The notes: generated from the letters alone by a model not told the origin. 24,135 nt of DNA from an uncultured Fusobacterium sp. (GCA_900542625.1 UQOH01000029.1:1-24135); one strand, 5' to 3'; positions 7,466-15,568 are shown, counted from the first letter of the stretch. A program made the numbers and translations.

Positions 7466-7535
7466 TCTAACACCTCCAAAAGTATTAATCGCTGATAACA
7501 GGTTGCTGATGACCTTCATCATGCGTAATCTAAAA
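7466..7535 (-). promoter_or_regulatory. rplU 5' leader with a small hairpin; possible autoregulatory leader
   Basis: Between the inferred transcription start and the ATG lies a leader of about 65 bases. It has a 6-bp hairpin (7507-7521) and a direct repeat ATCAGC on either side of AACCTGTT. L21 leaders with regulatory structure are known in Firmicutes; I cannot show that this one folds the same way. Confidence 0.25.
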
Positions 7536-7536
7536 T

Positions 7537-7565
7537 ATATTACTATACTTTGCTTTATAAGTCAA
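7537..7565 (-). promoter_or_regulatory. promoter of the rplU-prp-rpmA operon
   Basis: Minus strand: TTGACT (7560-7565), a 17-base spacer and TAATAT (7537-7542). It ends 71 bases before the rplU start. Confidence 0.6.
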
Positions 7566-7660
7566 GGGATTTTATTTAAATTTTTTAAAAAATTAAAAAA
7601 TTTTTTTAAAAAAGCTGTGTGCAGATAAAAAACATGGGAAATAGAGAAAATAAAAAAATA

Positions 7661-7689
7661 TTGATTTTTAGAAAATATAAGGTTATAAT
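7661..7689 (+). promoter_or_regulatory. promoter of the tcdA-flavodoxin unit
   Basis: TTGATT (7661-7666), a 17-base spacer and a perfect TATAAT (7684-7689), 40 bases before the tcdA start. Confidence 0.65.
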
Positions 7690-7729
7690 TTTTTAGTGAT
7701 TTAGTAAAAAATATAAATGGAAGGTAGAT

Positions 7730-8452
7730 ATGATTTTTCAGAGAGAAGAACTTTTAATAGGAAAAGAAAATCTTGAAAAACTTCATAACTCTCATGTAAT
7801 TGTTTTCGGCGTGGGAGGAGTTGGAGGTTTTGCTGTGGAGGCTCTTGTCCGAGGAGGGATAGGAGAGCTTACAGTTGTAGATTATGACACTGTAGACATA
7901 ACAAATCTGAACAGGCAGATAATTGCTTTGCAGAGTACAGTGGGACAGGATAAAGTTTCAGTAATAAAGGAAAGAGCTTTATCAATAAATCCTAATATAA
8001 AAATACATGCATTAAAAGAAAAGTATAACAAAGAAACAAGAGATATTTTTTTCAAAGATAAAAGTTACGATTATATAATTGATGCAATAGATTTGGTTTC
8101 ATCAAAACTTGATTTAACAGTAACAGCGTCAGAGAAAAATATTCCTATAATATCGTCAATGGGAACGGGAAACAAAATAAACCCAACAATGCTTGAAGTG
8201 AGTGACATAAGTAAAACATCAGTATGTCCTCTGGCAAAAGTAATGAGAAAAGAGCTGAAAGCAAGAGGGATAAAAAAAATGAAAGTGGTTTACTCTAAAG
8301 AACAGCCTATGAAGCCTGTTAACGAAGAGGGAAGCAGAGAAAAATCAAGGAATGTAGGAAGTATTTCCTTTGTTCCTTCTGCAGCAGGACTTATAATAGC
8401 AAGTGAAGTTATAAAAGATATATGTGGATTAAAAAATTTAGGAGGAAATTAA
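7730..8452 (+). CDS. tcdA: tRNA threonylcarbamoyladenosine dehydratase TcdA (CsdL), ThiF/E1-like
   Basis: A 240-residue member of the E1-like ThiF/MoeB/HesA superfamily. The nucleotide-binding loop FGVGGVGGFAVEAL (residues 26-39) is followed by VVDYDTVDITNLNRQ, the Asp and Asn-Arg-Gln residues that bind ATP/Mg. DAIDLVSSK follows, as in CsdL/TcdA rather than MoeB. TcdA uses ATP to close the t6A side chain to the cyclic form (ct6A) at position 37 of ANN-decoding tRNAs. The length is a little short of the E. coli enzyme (268 aa). A GGAAGG site precedes the ATG. The stop codon is one base from the flavodoxin start, whose ribosome binding site lies in the last tcdA codons. Confidence 0.88.
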   Translation: MIFQREELLIGKENLEKLHNSHVIVFGVGGVGGFAVEALVRGGIGELTVVDYDTVDITNLNRQIIALQSTVGQDKVSVIKERALSINPNIKIHALKEKYNKETRDIFFKDKSYDYIIDAIDLVSSKLDLTVTASEKNIPIISSMGTGNKINPTMLEVSDISKTSVCPLAKVMRKELKARGIKKMKVVYSKEQPMKPVNEEGSREKSRNVGSISFVPSAAGLIIASEVIKDICGLKNLGGN

Positions 8453-8453
8453 T

Positions 8454-8957
8454 ATGGAAAAAGTAGGAATCTTTTATGGTTCAAATACAGGGAAAACAGC
8501 AGCGATAGCTGAAGAGGTAGAATTTAATCTAAGAAAAAATGATTATGAAGTTATAAATGTAGCAGATGGAATTGAAAAAATGAAAGAATTTAAAAATCTT
8601 ATTCTTTTAACTCCAACTTATGGGGTAGGAGAGGTGCAGGAAGATTGGGCAGCAGTTATGCCTCAGCTTAAAGAAATTGATTTTACAGGTAAGAAAGTTG
8701 CTATTGCAGGGCTTGGAAATCAATTTGCTTTTGGAGAATCTTTTGTTGGAGGGATGAGAGTTTTATATGATGCTGTTACAGGAAAAGGAGCAGAAGTTAT
8801 AGGTTTTACATCAACAGAGGGATATAAATATGAAGAAAGTGAGGCTGTAATAGATAATCATTTTGTAGGGCTTGCTTTAGATGAGAACAATCAAGATGAT
8901 GAAACACCGGACAGAGTAATGGATTGGGTTGCACAATTAAAAAAAGAGTTTTATTAA
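8454..8957 (+). CDS. flavodoxin
   Basis: A 167-residue long-chain-type flavodoxin (FldA-like). The FMN phosphate loop is YGSNTGKTA at residues 8-16. The ring-binding segments follow: TPTYGVGEVQEDW near 53-65 and a GLGNQFAFGESFVGGM block near 88-105. The C-terminal half (residues about 115-150, TSTEGYKYEES...) holds the extra loop of long-chain flavodoxins. It is a small cytoplasmic electron carrier that replaces ferredoxin. The gene is coupled to tcdA through an AGGAGG inside the tcdA end and is followed by a terminator, so the two form a transcription unit. Confidence 0.93.
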   Translation: MEKVGIFYGSNTGKTAAIAEEVEFNLRKNDYEVINVADGIEKMKEFKNLILLTPTYGVGEVQEDWAAVMPQLKEIDFTGKKVAIAGLGNQFAFGESFVGGMRVLYDAVTGKGAEVIGFTSTEGYKYEESEAVIDNHFVGLALDENNQDDETPDRVMDWVAQLKKEFY

Positions 8958-8977
8958 TATTATAAAAGTATTTTTAA

Positions 8978-9027
8978 GGGCTGCTGTATATAAACCAAGA
9001 ATAAAACTCAGCAGCTCTTTTATTTTT
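8978..9027 (+). terminator. terminator after the flavodoxin gene
   Basis: GGGCTGCTG (8978-8986) pairs with CAGCAGCTC (9009-9017; one G-T pair) across a 22-base loop, followed by a T-rich run. Confidence 0.75.
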
Positions 9028-9029
9028 AA

Positions 9030-9058
9030 TTTCCAAAAATGAAATAATAGTGTATAAT
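9030..9058 (+). promoter_or_regulatory. putative promoter of the permease gene
   Basis: TTTCCA (9030-9035), a 17-base spacer and a perfect TATAAT (9053-9058), lying just behind the flavodoxin terminator and 61 bases before the ATG. Confidence 0.5.
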
Positions 9059-9119
9059 TTACCTTATTAATAAAAAATAAAAAAATTATATATTAAAGTA
9101 AGAGAATGAGGGGAAAGTT

Positions 9120-10442
9120 ATGGAAAAAAAAGAGTATGGATTATTTACAGCTATTGCAATGATTGTAGGAATAGTAATAGGTTCAGGAATATTTTTCAAA
9201 AGTGACAATATTCTTGTGTTCACTAATGGGAGTATAAAAGACGGTGTGATATTATTTTCTCTGGCAGCAGTGGGAATCATATTTGGAAGTCTGGCAATGA
9301 GTGTTCTTGCATCTAAAACTACAAAGGCAGGAGGGCTTATAACTTATGCCAATGAGTATTCAGGAAAGAAAGTGGCATGCGCATTTGGGTGGTTTCAGAT
9401 TTTTATTTATTATCCAGCAGTAACAGTGGCAGTTTCTTGGGTTGTTGGTGTTTATATGTGTATGCTTTTTGGGTGGAATGCAACATTTGAACTTACAGCA
9501 TGGATAGGAATAATCGCCTCTGTTTTATGTTTTGCCATGAATGTTTTTTCAGCAAATCTTGGAGGATATTTTCAAAACTGTGCAACAGTAATTAAGATGA
9601 TTCCTCTTATTTTAATAGCAGGAGCAGGATTTATATATGGAAATCCAAGTGAGTTTGTATTTACAGCAAAAGAAACAGCCGGTTCATCAGTAAGCTGGCT
9701 TGCAGCTTTAGGACCAATAGCCTTTTCATATGACGGATGGGTTGTTTCTACATCAATAGCACATGAAATAAAAAATTCTAAAAGAAATCTTCCAATAGCT
9801 TTAATATTTGGACCGGTATTTGTTCTTATTGCATATATTTTTTATTTTGTAGGAATAAGTATTCTAATAGGTCCTGAAAATATTATTCAGATGGGAGACC
9901 AGCACGTTAATGCAGCTGCTATAAGATTATTTGGGGAGAGCGGAGCGAAACTTATATTAATCTTTGTGATTATCTCTGTTTTAGGAACATTAAACGGATT
10001 TATTTTAGGATTTATCCGTATGCCTTATTCTCTGGCTTTAAGAGGAATGTTCCCAATGGCAGAAAAAGTTAAGAAAATTAATGAAAAAACTCATCTTCCA
10101 GAATATTCAGCAGGGATAGCTTTTATTATAACAATGGTGTGGGAATGGATAAATTATGTTGCATATAAGGGTAATCTTATTCCGAATTCAGACGTATCAG
10201 AAATACCAATAGTAGCAAGTTATATCCTTTATATAATACTTTATATTTGTGTAATCAAATTATATTTAAAAGGAGAAGTTGAAGGAAAAGTTCGTGGACT
10301 GCTTATTCCTGTTCTTGCAATAATAGGTTCTGCAATAATTGTAGTTGGAGGACTGCAGAATCCAATGACATTTGTATATATTGGAATATGTTCGATAGTA
10401 ATAATAATTTCTTTGATGTTTTATAAAAAAGCAAATATTTAG
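9120..10442 (+). CDS. APC-superfamily amino-acid permease/exchanger (LAT-like)
   Basis: A 440-residue integral membrane protein with about 12 hydrophobic segments. The first span carries GIVIGSGIFFKSDNIL (near residues 17-32), the broken helix 1 motif of APC amino-acid transporters in which the unwound GSGIF binds the substrate amino group. GGLITYANEYSGKK and a helix-6 region with PIAFSYDGWV match the L-amino-acid transporter (LAT/SteT-like) branch. It likely imports or exchanges neutral amino acids in the inner membrane; the substrate is not deducible. It has its own promoter and terminator, so it is monocistronic. The start has AGGGGAAAG ahead of it. Confidence 0.87.
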   Translation: MEKKEYGLFTAIAMIVGIVIGSGIFFKSDNILVFTNGSIKDGVILFSLAAVGIIFGSLAMSVLASKTTKAGGLITYANEYSGKKVACAFGWFQIFIYYPAVTVAVSWVVGVYMCMLFGWNATFELTAWIGIIASVLCFAMNVFSANLGGYFQNCATVIKMIPLILIAGAGFIYGNPSEFVFTAKETAGSSVSWLAALGPIAFSYDGWVVSTSIAHEIKNSKRNLPIALIFGPVFVLIAYIFYFVGISILIGPENIIQMGDQHVNAAAIRLFGESGAKLILIFVIISVLGTLNGFILGFIRMPYSLALRGMFPMAEKVKKINEKTHLPEYSAGIAFIITMVWEWINYVAYKGNLIPNSDVSEIPIVASYILYIILYICVIKLYLKGEVEGKVRGLLIPVLAIIGSAIIVVGGLQNPMTFVYIGICSIVIIISLMFYKKANI

Positions 10443-10461
10443 TTAAGTTAAAAAAGAGAAA

Positions 10462-10490
10462 AGAGGTAGGAATATTCCACGCCTCTTTTT
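10462..10490 (+). terminator. terminator after the permease gene
   Basis: AGAGG and CCTCT enclose an inner GGAA/TTCC stem, followed by TTTT (10487-10490), 20 bases after the permease stop. Confidence 0.75.
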
Positions 10491-10549
10491 GTGCAAAAGT
10501 GATAGTTTGTGATTATTCTATTGTTGAATAGCATAATAATTTTTTTATA

Positions 10550-10594
10550 AAAATAGTTTCCTATAATTTAAAATTTATTATAGGAAACTATTTT
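10550..10594. terminator. hairpin terminator at the end of the glycerate operon
   Basis: A perfect 18-bp inverted repeat (10550-10567 with 10577-10594) with a 9-base loop and A/T-rich flanks lies 13 bases beyond the glycerate kinase stop. It is symmetrical enough to act in both directions. Confidence 0.75.
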
Positions 10595-10607
10595 AATTTA
10601 AAATAAA

Positions 10608-11762
10608 TCAATTTTTATATAAATTTTTTCCAAGTAAAAATGCACGAATAGCTTTCTCACCCGTAAATTCTAAAAGTTTTTTTACATCGCTTATTGCTTT
10701 ATTTAAGTCCATAGGTTCATTTATTATATCTAGGACTAAATCTATTCCATTTTTATAAATTTCTTCAAGATTTCTGGCTGAACTTCCTACAATTGCAATA
10801 ACAGGAACATTATATTTTTTTGCCATTTTTGCTATTCCTATAGGGGCTTTTCCGTAGACAGATTGATTATCTATTCTTCCTTCACCTGTAATAACAAGAT
10901 CGGCATCTTTAAGAGTTGCTTCTAAATTTATTAAGTTCATGATTTCTATTATTCCTTCTTTAAAGTCAGCTTTGCATATACTTAAAAGTGCATAACCCAA
11001 TCCTCCTGCTGCTCCACTTCCTGGCTTAGAGGAATACTCTTCATTTAATAAATTGTCTATTATATTTCCATAGTTTCTTAAAATATTATCAAGTTCTTTT
11101 ACATCTTTGGAACTTGCACCTTTTTGAGGTCCAAATATATATGAAGCTCCATTTTCTCCGCATAAAGTGTTACGAACATCTGATAAAACTATTATTTTTG
11201 ATTCATATATTCTTTTATCAAATTTAGATAAATCTATTTTTGCCATTTTCTTTATTTCTATAGGATTATAACCTATTTCATTTTCATTAGAATCATAAAA
11301 TTTAGCTCCTAAAGCAGCAAGCATTCCTGCTCCACCATCATTTGTTGCGCTTCCTCCAAGACCAATATATATATCTCTTATTCCTTTATCAAGTATGGTT
11401 TTTAAAACCTCTCCAACCCCGTATGTACTTGCTGCAAAAGGATTTAGTTCTTCTTTTTTTACAAGATTTATCCCTGAAGACTCTGCCATTTCCATTATAG
11501 CAATATTTTTATTTATAATTCCGTATTTTGCATTTACTTCTGCTCCAAAAGGGCCATGAACTTTTTCAAATAAATATTTTCCAGAAGTAGAATCAACTAT
11601 AGTTTCAACTGTTCCTTCTCCTCCATCAGCAATAGCAATTTTTTTTATTAGAACATCATTACATATATTTTTTATTCCTTTTTCTATATATTCAGAAACT
11701 TCTTTTGAAGTTGCACTTCCTTTGAAAGAATCAGTAGCAATGACTATTTTCATATTTTTCAT
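10608..11762 (-). CDS. glycerate kinase (GlxK/GarK family)
   Basis: A 384-residue protein of the usual length for the bacterial glycerate kinase family. Motifs in order are ATDSFKGS at the N-terminus, IADGGEGTVE, GLGGSATNDGGAGMLAALGA, GSGAAGGLGYAL, and VITGEGRID-QS. The family phosphorylates D-glycerate with ATP, usually to 2-phosphoglycerate, and so feeds lower glycolysis. The start at 11762 was chosen because GAGGT lies 6 bases ahead; another Met three codons in is possible, and the longer frame to 11858 would run into the gntP coding region in another frame. It is the last gene of the operon, 20 bases after gntP. Confidence 0.93.
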   Translation of the reverse strand: MKNMKIVIATDSFKGSATSKEVSEYIEKGIKNICNDVLIKKIAIADGGEGTVETIVDSTSGKYLFEKVHGPFGAEVNAKYGIINKNIAIMEMAESSGINLVKKEELNPFAASTYGVGEVLKTILDKGIRDIYIGLGGSATNDGGAGMLAALGAKFYDSNENEIGYNPIEIKKMAKIDLSKFDKRIYESKIIVLSDVRNTLCGENGASYIFGPQKGASSKDVKELDNILRNYGNIIDNLLNEEYSSKPGSGAAGGLGYALLSICKADFKEGIIEIMNLINLEATLKDADLVITGEGRIDNQSVYGKAPIGIAKMAKKYNVPVIAIVGSSARNLEEIYKNGIDLVLDIINEPMDLNKAISDVKKLLEFTGEKAIRAFLLGKNLYKN

Positions 11763-11782
11763 AAGTTTACCTCGAGCGATGT

Positions 11783-13120
11783 TTATATAAAGAATGAAAG
11801 TATAGCTACTACTGCTAGTGTAACTATTCCTTGTACAAGAGTAACTCCTGTCTGACATTTATATGCTGTTTTTGTATCCATTCCTGAAAACTGTGACACA
11901 ACCCAGAAATAAGAGTCATTTGCGTGTGAAACAGTCATAGAACCAGCTCCTATAGCCATAATAATTAAAACTTTTCCTAATTCACTGTCAAATCCTAAAG
12001 TCTGCATCATTGGTGCTATCATAGCAGAAGTAACTATCATTGCAACTGTTGATGCTCCCATAGCTGTTTTTAATAAAGCTGCTATTATAAATGGTAAAAA
12101 TACACCCATACTCATTTTTAATAAAGAACCGCTTAAAGCATCCGCTATTGGAAGTGATTTTAAAATTTCTCCAAAAGCTCCTCCAGCTCCTGTTATAGCT
12201 AAAATACTTGCTGAATTTGTTACTCCTTCTGAAATCCAAGTAAGAGTATTCTCTTTTTCACTCTTAGGGATAAGTGAAACTGCAAGTGCTACTCCTAGGA
12301 TTAAAGCTACTACAGGATTTCCTATAAAATTAAAGAACTGTCTTACAAATCCATCACCTAATGGTCTTGAAGGAAAATCTGCTACAGATTTTATAGCGAT
12401 TAAAATTATTGGTACTAAAATAGGAGAAAATGAATGAAGTGCTCCTGGAAGTTTTCCATATTTTTCTATAAGCTCTTCTACTGTATTCTCTGGATTTGCT
12501 GGTAAATCTATTTTACCTGCAACTTTTTTAGCATATAAAATTCCTGCTAAAGTTGAAGGTATTGAAACAAGAAGTCCAATTCCTATTGTTAATCCTAAAT
12601 TGGCATTTAAAGTTCCAGCCATTGCAATAGGTCCAGGTGTTGGAGGAACTAAACAGTGAGTTGCATAAAGACCAGCACTTAAAGCAGTTGCAAGTACTGA
12701 TAAAGATGTTCCTGATTGAGCTGCTAAGGCTTTTGAGATAGGAGATAATACTACAAATCCTGAATCACAAAATACTGGTATTCCTGTAACATATCCTGTT
12801 AATCCCATAGTTAATGCGGATCTTTCTTTACCAACTATTTTTAATATTGTATTAGCCATAGTTAAAGCAGCCCCTGTTTTTTCCAGTATGGTTCCTATTA
12901 TTGTTCCTGCTAAAATAACTATACCAATATTAGCTAAGATACCTCCAAATCCTGATTTTGTTTTATTGATAACATCGTCAACAGAAAGTCCACATGCTAA
13001 TCCAACTGCTATAGCTATTACTGTAAGTACTAAAAATGGGTGTTGCTTATACTTACTTATAGCTACAATCATAACAACTACTGAAATTAAAATCACTAAA
13101 AACATATAAAGACCTGACAT
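11783..13120 (-). CDS. GntP-family permease (gluconate/glycerate type)
   Basis: A 445-residue membrane protein with about 12 hydrophobic spans. GntP-family features include an early HPFLVLTVIAIAVGLACG span, GFGGILANIGIVILAGTIIG, the GIPVFCDSGFVVLSPI segment and HCLVPPTPGPIA, plus a late AIGAGSMTVSHANDSYFWVVSQF block. Members are proton symporters for gluconate, glycerate or related hydroxy acids in the inner membrane. Pairing with glycerate kinase and a CdaR-like regulator argues for D-glycerate. The AGGAGG site overlaps the cdaR stop codon, so translation is probably coupled. Confidence 0.93.
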   Translation of the reverse strand: MSGLYMFLVILISVVVMIVAISKYKQHPFLVLTVIAIAVGLACGLSVDDVINKTKSGFGGILANIGIVILAGTIIGTILEKTGAALTMANTILKIVGKERSALTMGLTGYVTGIPVFCDSGFVVLSPISKALAAQSGTSLSVLATALSAGLYATHCLVPPTPGPIAMAGTLNANLGLTIGIGLLVSIPSTLAGILYAKKVAGKIDLPANPENTVEELIEKYGKLPGALHSFSPILVPIILIAIKSVADFPSRPLGDGFVRQFFNFIGNPVVALILGVALAVSLIPKSEKENTLTWISEGVTNSASILAITGAGGAFGEILKSLPIADALSGSLLKMSMGVFLPFIIAALLKTAMGASTVAMIVTSAMIAPMMQTLGFDSELGKVLIIMAIGAGSMTVSHANDSYFWVVSQFSGMDTKTAYKCQTGVTLVQGIVTLAVVAILSFFI

Positions 13121-13132
13121 AAAATCTACCTC

Positions 13133-14290
13133 CTATTTTTTAATTATCTTAATATAATAATACAGTATTGCCTGTAAAAAAAAGCATCTTAAAAAAGGTA
13201 TCTCTTTATCTAATTCTGTTAGAGTTAAAATTTTATTTATCCTATAAATTAAAGTATTTTTATGAATATCAAGTTTTTCCGCAGCTATTGTTGTATTAAA
13301 ATCACTATCAATATAAACTTTTAAAGTATACATTATTTCATGAATATTCTTTTCTTGAAAATAATCAATTATTTTTTTATATATAGGTTTTATAATCCTA
13401 TTAGTTTCTTTTTCAGAAATTGTATTAAATAGATATGAAAATTTATATTTATACTTATCCATATTACAAATGTCATATTCCAAAAGGCTCATTTTTTTTA
13501 TTTCTGAGTAAAAAATTGGTATTTCTTCTAAACTAAAGCATTTTTCTCCCATAAATATTTTACAGTTATAATTTAAGTTTTCTTTTATTTTTTTTCTTAC
13601 TTTAATTAAATAATTTTCAGTATCATCTATATACTTATCTTTTTTTAAAATGACAATATCATTTAAATATATTCCGAATAAATCTTTTTGATAATTTAAT
13701 AACTCAGAATCTAAAAGGATTTTTTCAACTTTATCATATTTTTTAAAAAAAGAGATTTTATTATCTTTTATATTTTTAAGTTTTAAAATAATTATTCTAA
13801 TTGGAAAAGAAAGCTTAAATTCTATGGAATCTAATTGTTTTAAAATATTATTTTCTAAAAGGTTTTCTCCTTTTAGTATTTCTGTTAATAAAGAAGATCT
13901 AGTATTTTTATCTAATCTCAGTTTTTCTTCTGAAATAAGCAATTTTAAGTAAAGTTCAACACAAGCTGATAACAAATTTGCTGCATCTTCCATAACATTT
14001 GGATCTCCGTAAATCCCTACAACACCAAGTACTTCGTTTTCACTTATTATAGGAATATTTATTCCTTCTTTACTTCCAGGAAAAAATTCTAGCTCATTTT
14101 TATAAATTTTTATAACTCTTCTTTCTTCTATAACTTTTTTAGCACCTGCATGAAAAGTTCCTATTCTACTTACATCTGATGAAGAGATTATTATACCGTC
14201 TACATTCATAATGTTTATAATACAATTTTTAGCTATTGGAATTATAAGTTTTATGAATTCATCAGCTGTTTCACGAGTAATTTTTATCAT
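13133..14290 (-). CDS. CdaR-family transcriptional regulator of sugar-acid use
   Basis: A 385-residue regulator. The N-terminal third (about 1-135) matches the sugar-diacid recognition domain, with GIIISSSDVSRIGTFHAGA and a later GVVGIYGDP segment. The C-terminal end carries a PucR/CdaR-type helix-turn-helix (about 331-352) with TTIAAEKLDIHKNTLIYRI. CdaR in E. coli activates glucarate, galactarate and glycerate genes, so it fits as a glycerate-sensing activator of its own operon. It starts by a 4-base overlap (ATGA) with the MBL gene. The gene is markedly AT-rich; one 60-base sample (13441-13500) has only 12 G/C. Confidence 0.9.
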   Translation of the reverse strand: MIKITRETADEFIKLIIPIAKNCIINIMNVDGIIISSSDVSRIGTFHAGAKKVIEERRVIKIYKNELEFFPGSKEGINIPIISENEVLGVVGIYGDPNVMEDAANLLSACVELYLKLLISEEKLRLDKNTRSSLLTEILKGENLLENNILKQLDSIEFKLSFPIRIIILKLKNIKDNKISFFKKYDKVEKILLDSELLNYQKDLFGIYLNDIVILKKDKYIDDTENYLIKVRKKIKENLNYNCKIFMGEKCFSLEEIPIFYSEIKKMSLLEYDICNMDKYKYKFSYLFNTISEKETNRIIKPIYKKIIDYFQEKNIHEIMYTLKVYIDSDFNTTIAAEKLDIHKNTLIYRINKILTLTELDKEIPFLRCFFLQAILYYYIKIIKK

Positions 14291-15114
14291 AGTATAATAA
14301 CCTCGTCACCACAAGATAATTTACAACTTATAAAATCTTTTCTTTGTTTTGCGAGATTAATTACTAATTCCCCTGAACAGTGGGATACTCCTAATATTTT
14401 TACCCCAAGTTGTTTCATCTCATCTAATGTTTTTATACATCTTTTTTCATCTGCTTCTACTAAATGTGTTCCACCATAAACAGCATATATATCTTTATTA
14501 AAAGTATTTTTTATAGAAGAAAGGATATTTAATATTCCAGGATGAGAACATCCTGTGATGACAGATAATCCTTTCTCTCCTACAATAACTAAACTTATTT
14601 CATCAGAAAAATCATCTTTAACAAAATTATTTGCTTTTTTTATTACAAATCTGTCTTGTATTTTTTCAAATTCATATTTTCTTTTAAAATCCCCAATAAC
14701 AAAGAAATTTTCTTCAAGTTTAAGCAAAGTCTCACATTCAATGTGTTCTATATTATTTTTAGCAAGAAATTCTTTATCAAATCCACAGCCTAAATAAGTA
14801 TATTTTACGCCATCAAAGGCATATTTTTCATTGAAGAATCCTTTTCCTGTTATTAAAGTTTTAATTTTATATTCATTGACTAAAGGAATAAAACCACTAC
14901 TGTGATCATAATGAGAATGACTACATATTACAGTCTCTAAACTATTTAATTGAATATTCATTTTTTTTGCATTTTTTAAAAAATTATCTGAACCGCTGCA
15001 ATCAAATAAATAATTTTTATTGTTTAGAGAAATAAAAAAAGAAAGACCATGTTCATTAATAAGACTATGATTTTCTGAACCGCTATTTTCTATAATTGTT
15101 TTCAAACTAATCAT
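14287..15114 (-). CDS. MBL-fold metallo-hydrolase (COG1237-like), function unknown
   Basis: A 275-residue metallo-beta-lactamase-fold protein. The metal site is complete: HSHYDHSSG with His66, His68, Asp70 and His71, then ITGCSHPG with His191, YGGTHL with His217 and GVSHCSGE with His245. The GCSHPG and GGTHL combination is typical of the group that contains the archaeal tetrahydromethanopterin-pathway enzyme beta-RFAP-like and many uncharacterised bacterial hydrolases. The protein is cytoplasmic (no signal peptide). It is the first gene of the glycerate operon, has its own ribosome binding site (AAGGAGTG) and overlaps cdaR by 4 bases. Its substrate is unknown; a phosphoester or lactone of a sugar acid would fit the context but is only a guess. 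Confidence 0.85.
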   Translation of the reverse strand: MISLKTIIENSGSENHSLINEHGLSFFISLNNKNYLFDCSGSDNFLKNAKKMNIQLNSLETVICSHSHYDHSSGFIPLVNEYKIKTLITGKGFFNEKYAFDGVKYTYLGCGFDKEFLAKNNIEHIECETLLKLEENFFVIGDFKRKYEFEKIQDRFVIKKANNFVKDDFSDEISLVIVGEKGLSVITGCSHPGILNILSSIKNTFNKDIYAVYGGTHLVEADEKRCIKTLDEMKQLGVKILGVSHCSGELVINLAKQRKDFISCKLSCGDEVIIL

Positions 15115-15156
15115 ACTTTTTTCACTCCTTTTTTACTATATTTTTATATTTTTTAT

Positions 15157-15185
15157 ATTATAACAGATAAATATGTTCATGTCAT
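15157..15185 (-). promoter_or_regulatory. promoter of the MBL-cdaR-gntP-glycerate kinase operon
   Basis: Minus strand: ATGACA (15180-15185), a 17-base spacer ending TGT, then a perfect TATAAT (15157-15162). The -35 matches 5 of 6 and the -10 is extended. It ends 42 bases before the MBL start. Confidence 0.7.
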
Positions 15186-15195
15186 TGTTTATGAA
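15176..15195. promoter_or_regulatory. possible operator overlapping the operon -35
   Basis: TTCAT and ATGAA form an inverted repeat with a 10-base spacer that covers the -35 hexamer. This is a natural place for CdaR or a repressor to bind; no known CdaR consensus was matched. Confidence 0.25.
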
Positions 15196-15421
15196 TACAA
15201 AATAAAGATTATATTTTTGTGTTTAAATATAACTTTTTTATTAAAAAATACAAATTTGTAAATTTATAAGAAATTTAGTTATGATCTTTTTTTATATATG
15301 TTATATAATTTTTTTATTTAATATTTATATATAAAAATATCAAATAATAGTGTAAAATTAACAGATTGTAATTTGATATATCTTTGTATAATTTATATAA
15401 AAATTATATGAGACAATTAAA

Positions 15422-15568
15422 ATGTGGTTCTTTGAAACTAAAGAAAAAATAAAACAACAAAGAAAAGGACGTGAAAAAAGAGGTAAAAAAATTAAATTTG
15501 CTAGTAATCAAATTAGAAATCATATAAGAGAATGCGGCAGTATATTGATTTGTATTTTTATATATTGA
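15422..15568 (+). CDS. doubtful 48-residue basic small protein
   Basis: A frame of 48 codons (begins MWFFETKEKIK, ends with a hydrophobic ILICIFIY tail). The first half is strongly basic (Lys/Arg-rich), and the end could be a short membrane segment. A TATAAT (15387-15392) lies 29 bases upstream, but there is no ribosome binding site at the ATG. I do not recognise it. It could be a small membrane peptide, a remnant, or chance. Confidence 0.15.
   Translation: MWFFETKEKIKQQRKGREKRGKKIKFASNQIRNHIRECGSILICIFIY

Noticed and set aside
7466..7522. 19-codon N-terminal extension of L21
   Set aside because: L21 begins MYAVIKTGGKQ in the family and this start has its own strong ribosome binding site; the extension is the mRNA leader.
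7233..7628. A 131-codon plus-strand frame over rplU and its leader
   Set aside because: It is a shadow of rplU on the opposite strand, low-complexity Thr/Ser/Leu-rich, and covers the rplU promoter.
11763..11858. 32-codon N-terminal extension of glycerate kinase
   Set aside because: It overlaps the end of gntP in another frame and has Ser/Thr/Tyr-rich non-family sequence. The start at 11762 has GAGGT 6 bases ahead.
11988..12239. An 83-codon frame within gntP on the same strand
   Set aside because: It is an out-of-frame shadow, rich in Asn, Ser, Tyr and Phe, inside a confidently assigned permease.
13561..13800. Very AT-rich middle of cdaR as a possible frameshift or decay
   Set aside because: The frame is intact, the total length is normal and both end domains are recognisable.
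15200..15400. Replication origin or DnaA-box cluster in the AT-rich stretch
   Set aside because: I saw no TTATCCACA-type boxes, no iterated repeats and no dnaA/dnaN genes nearby.
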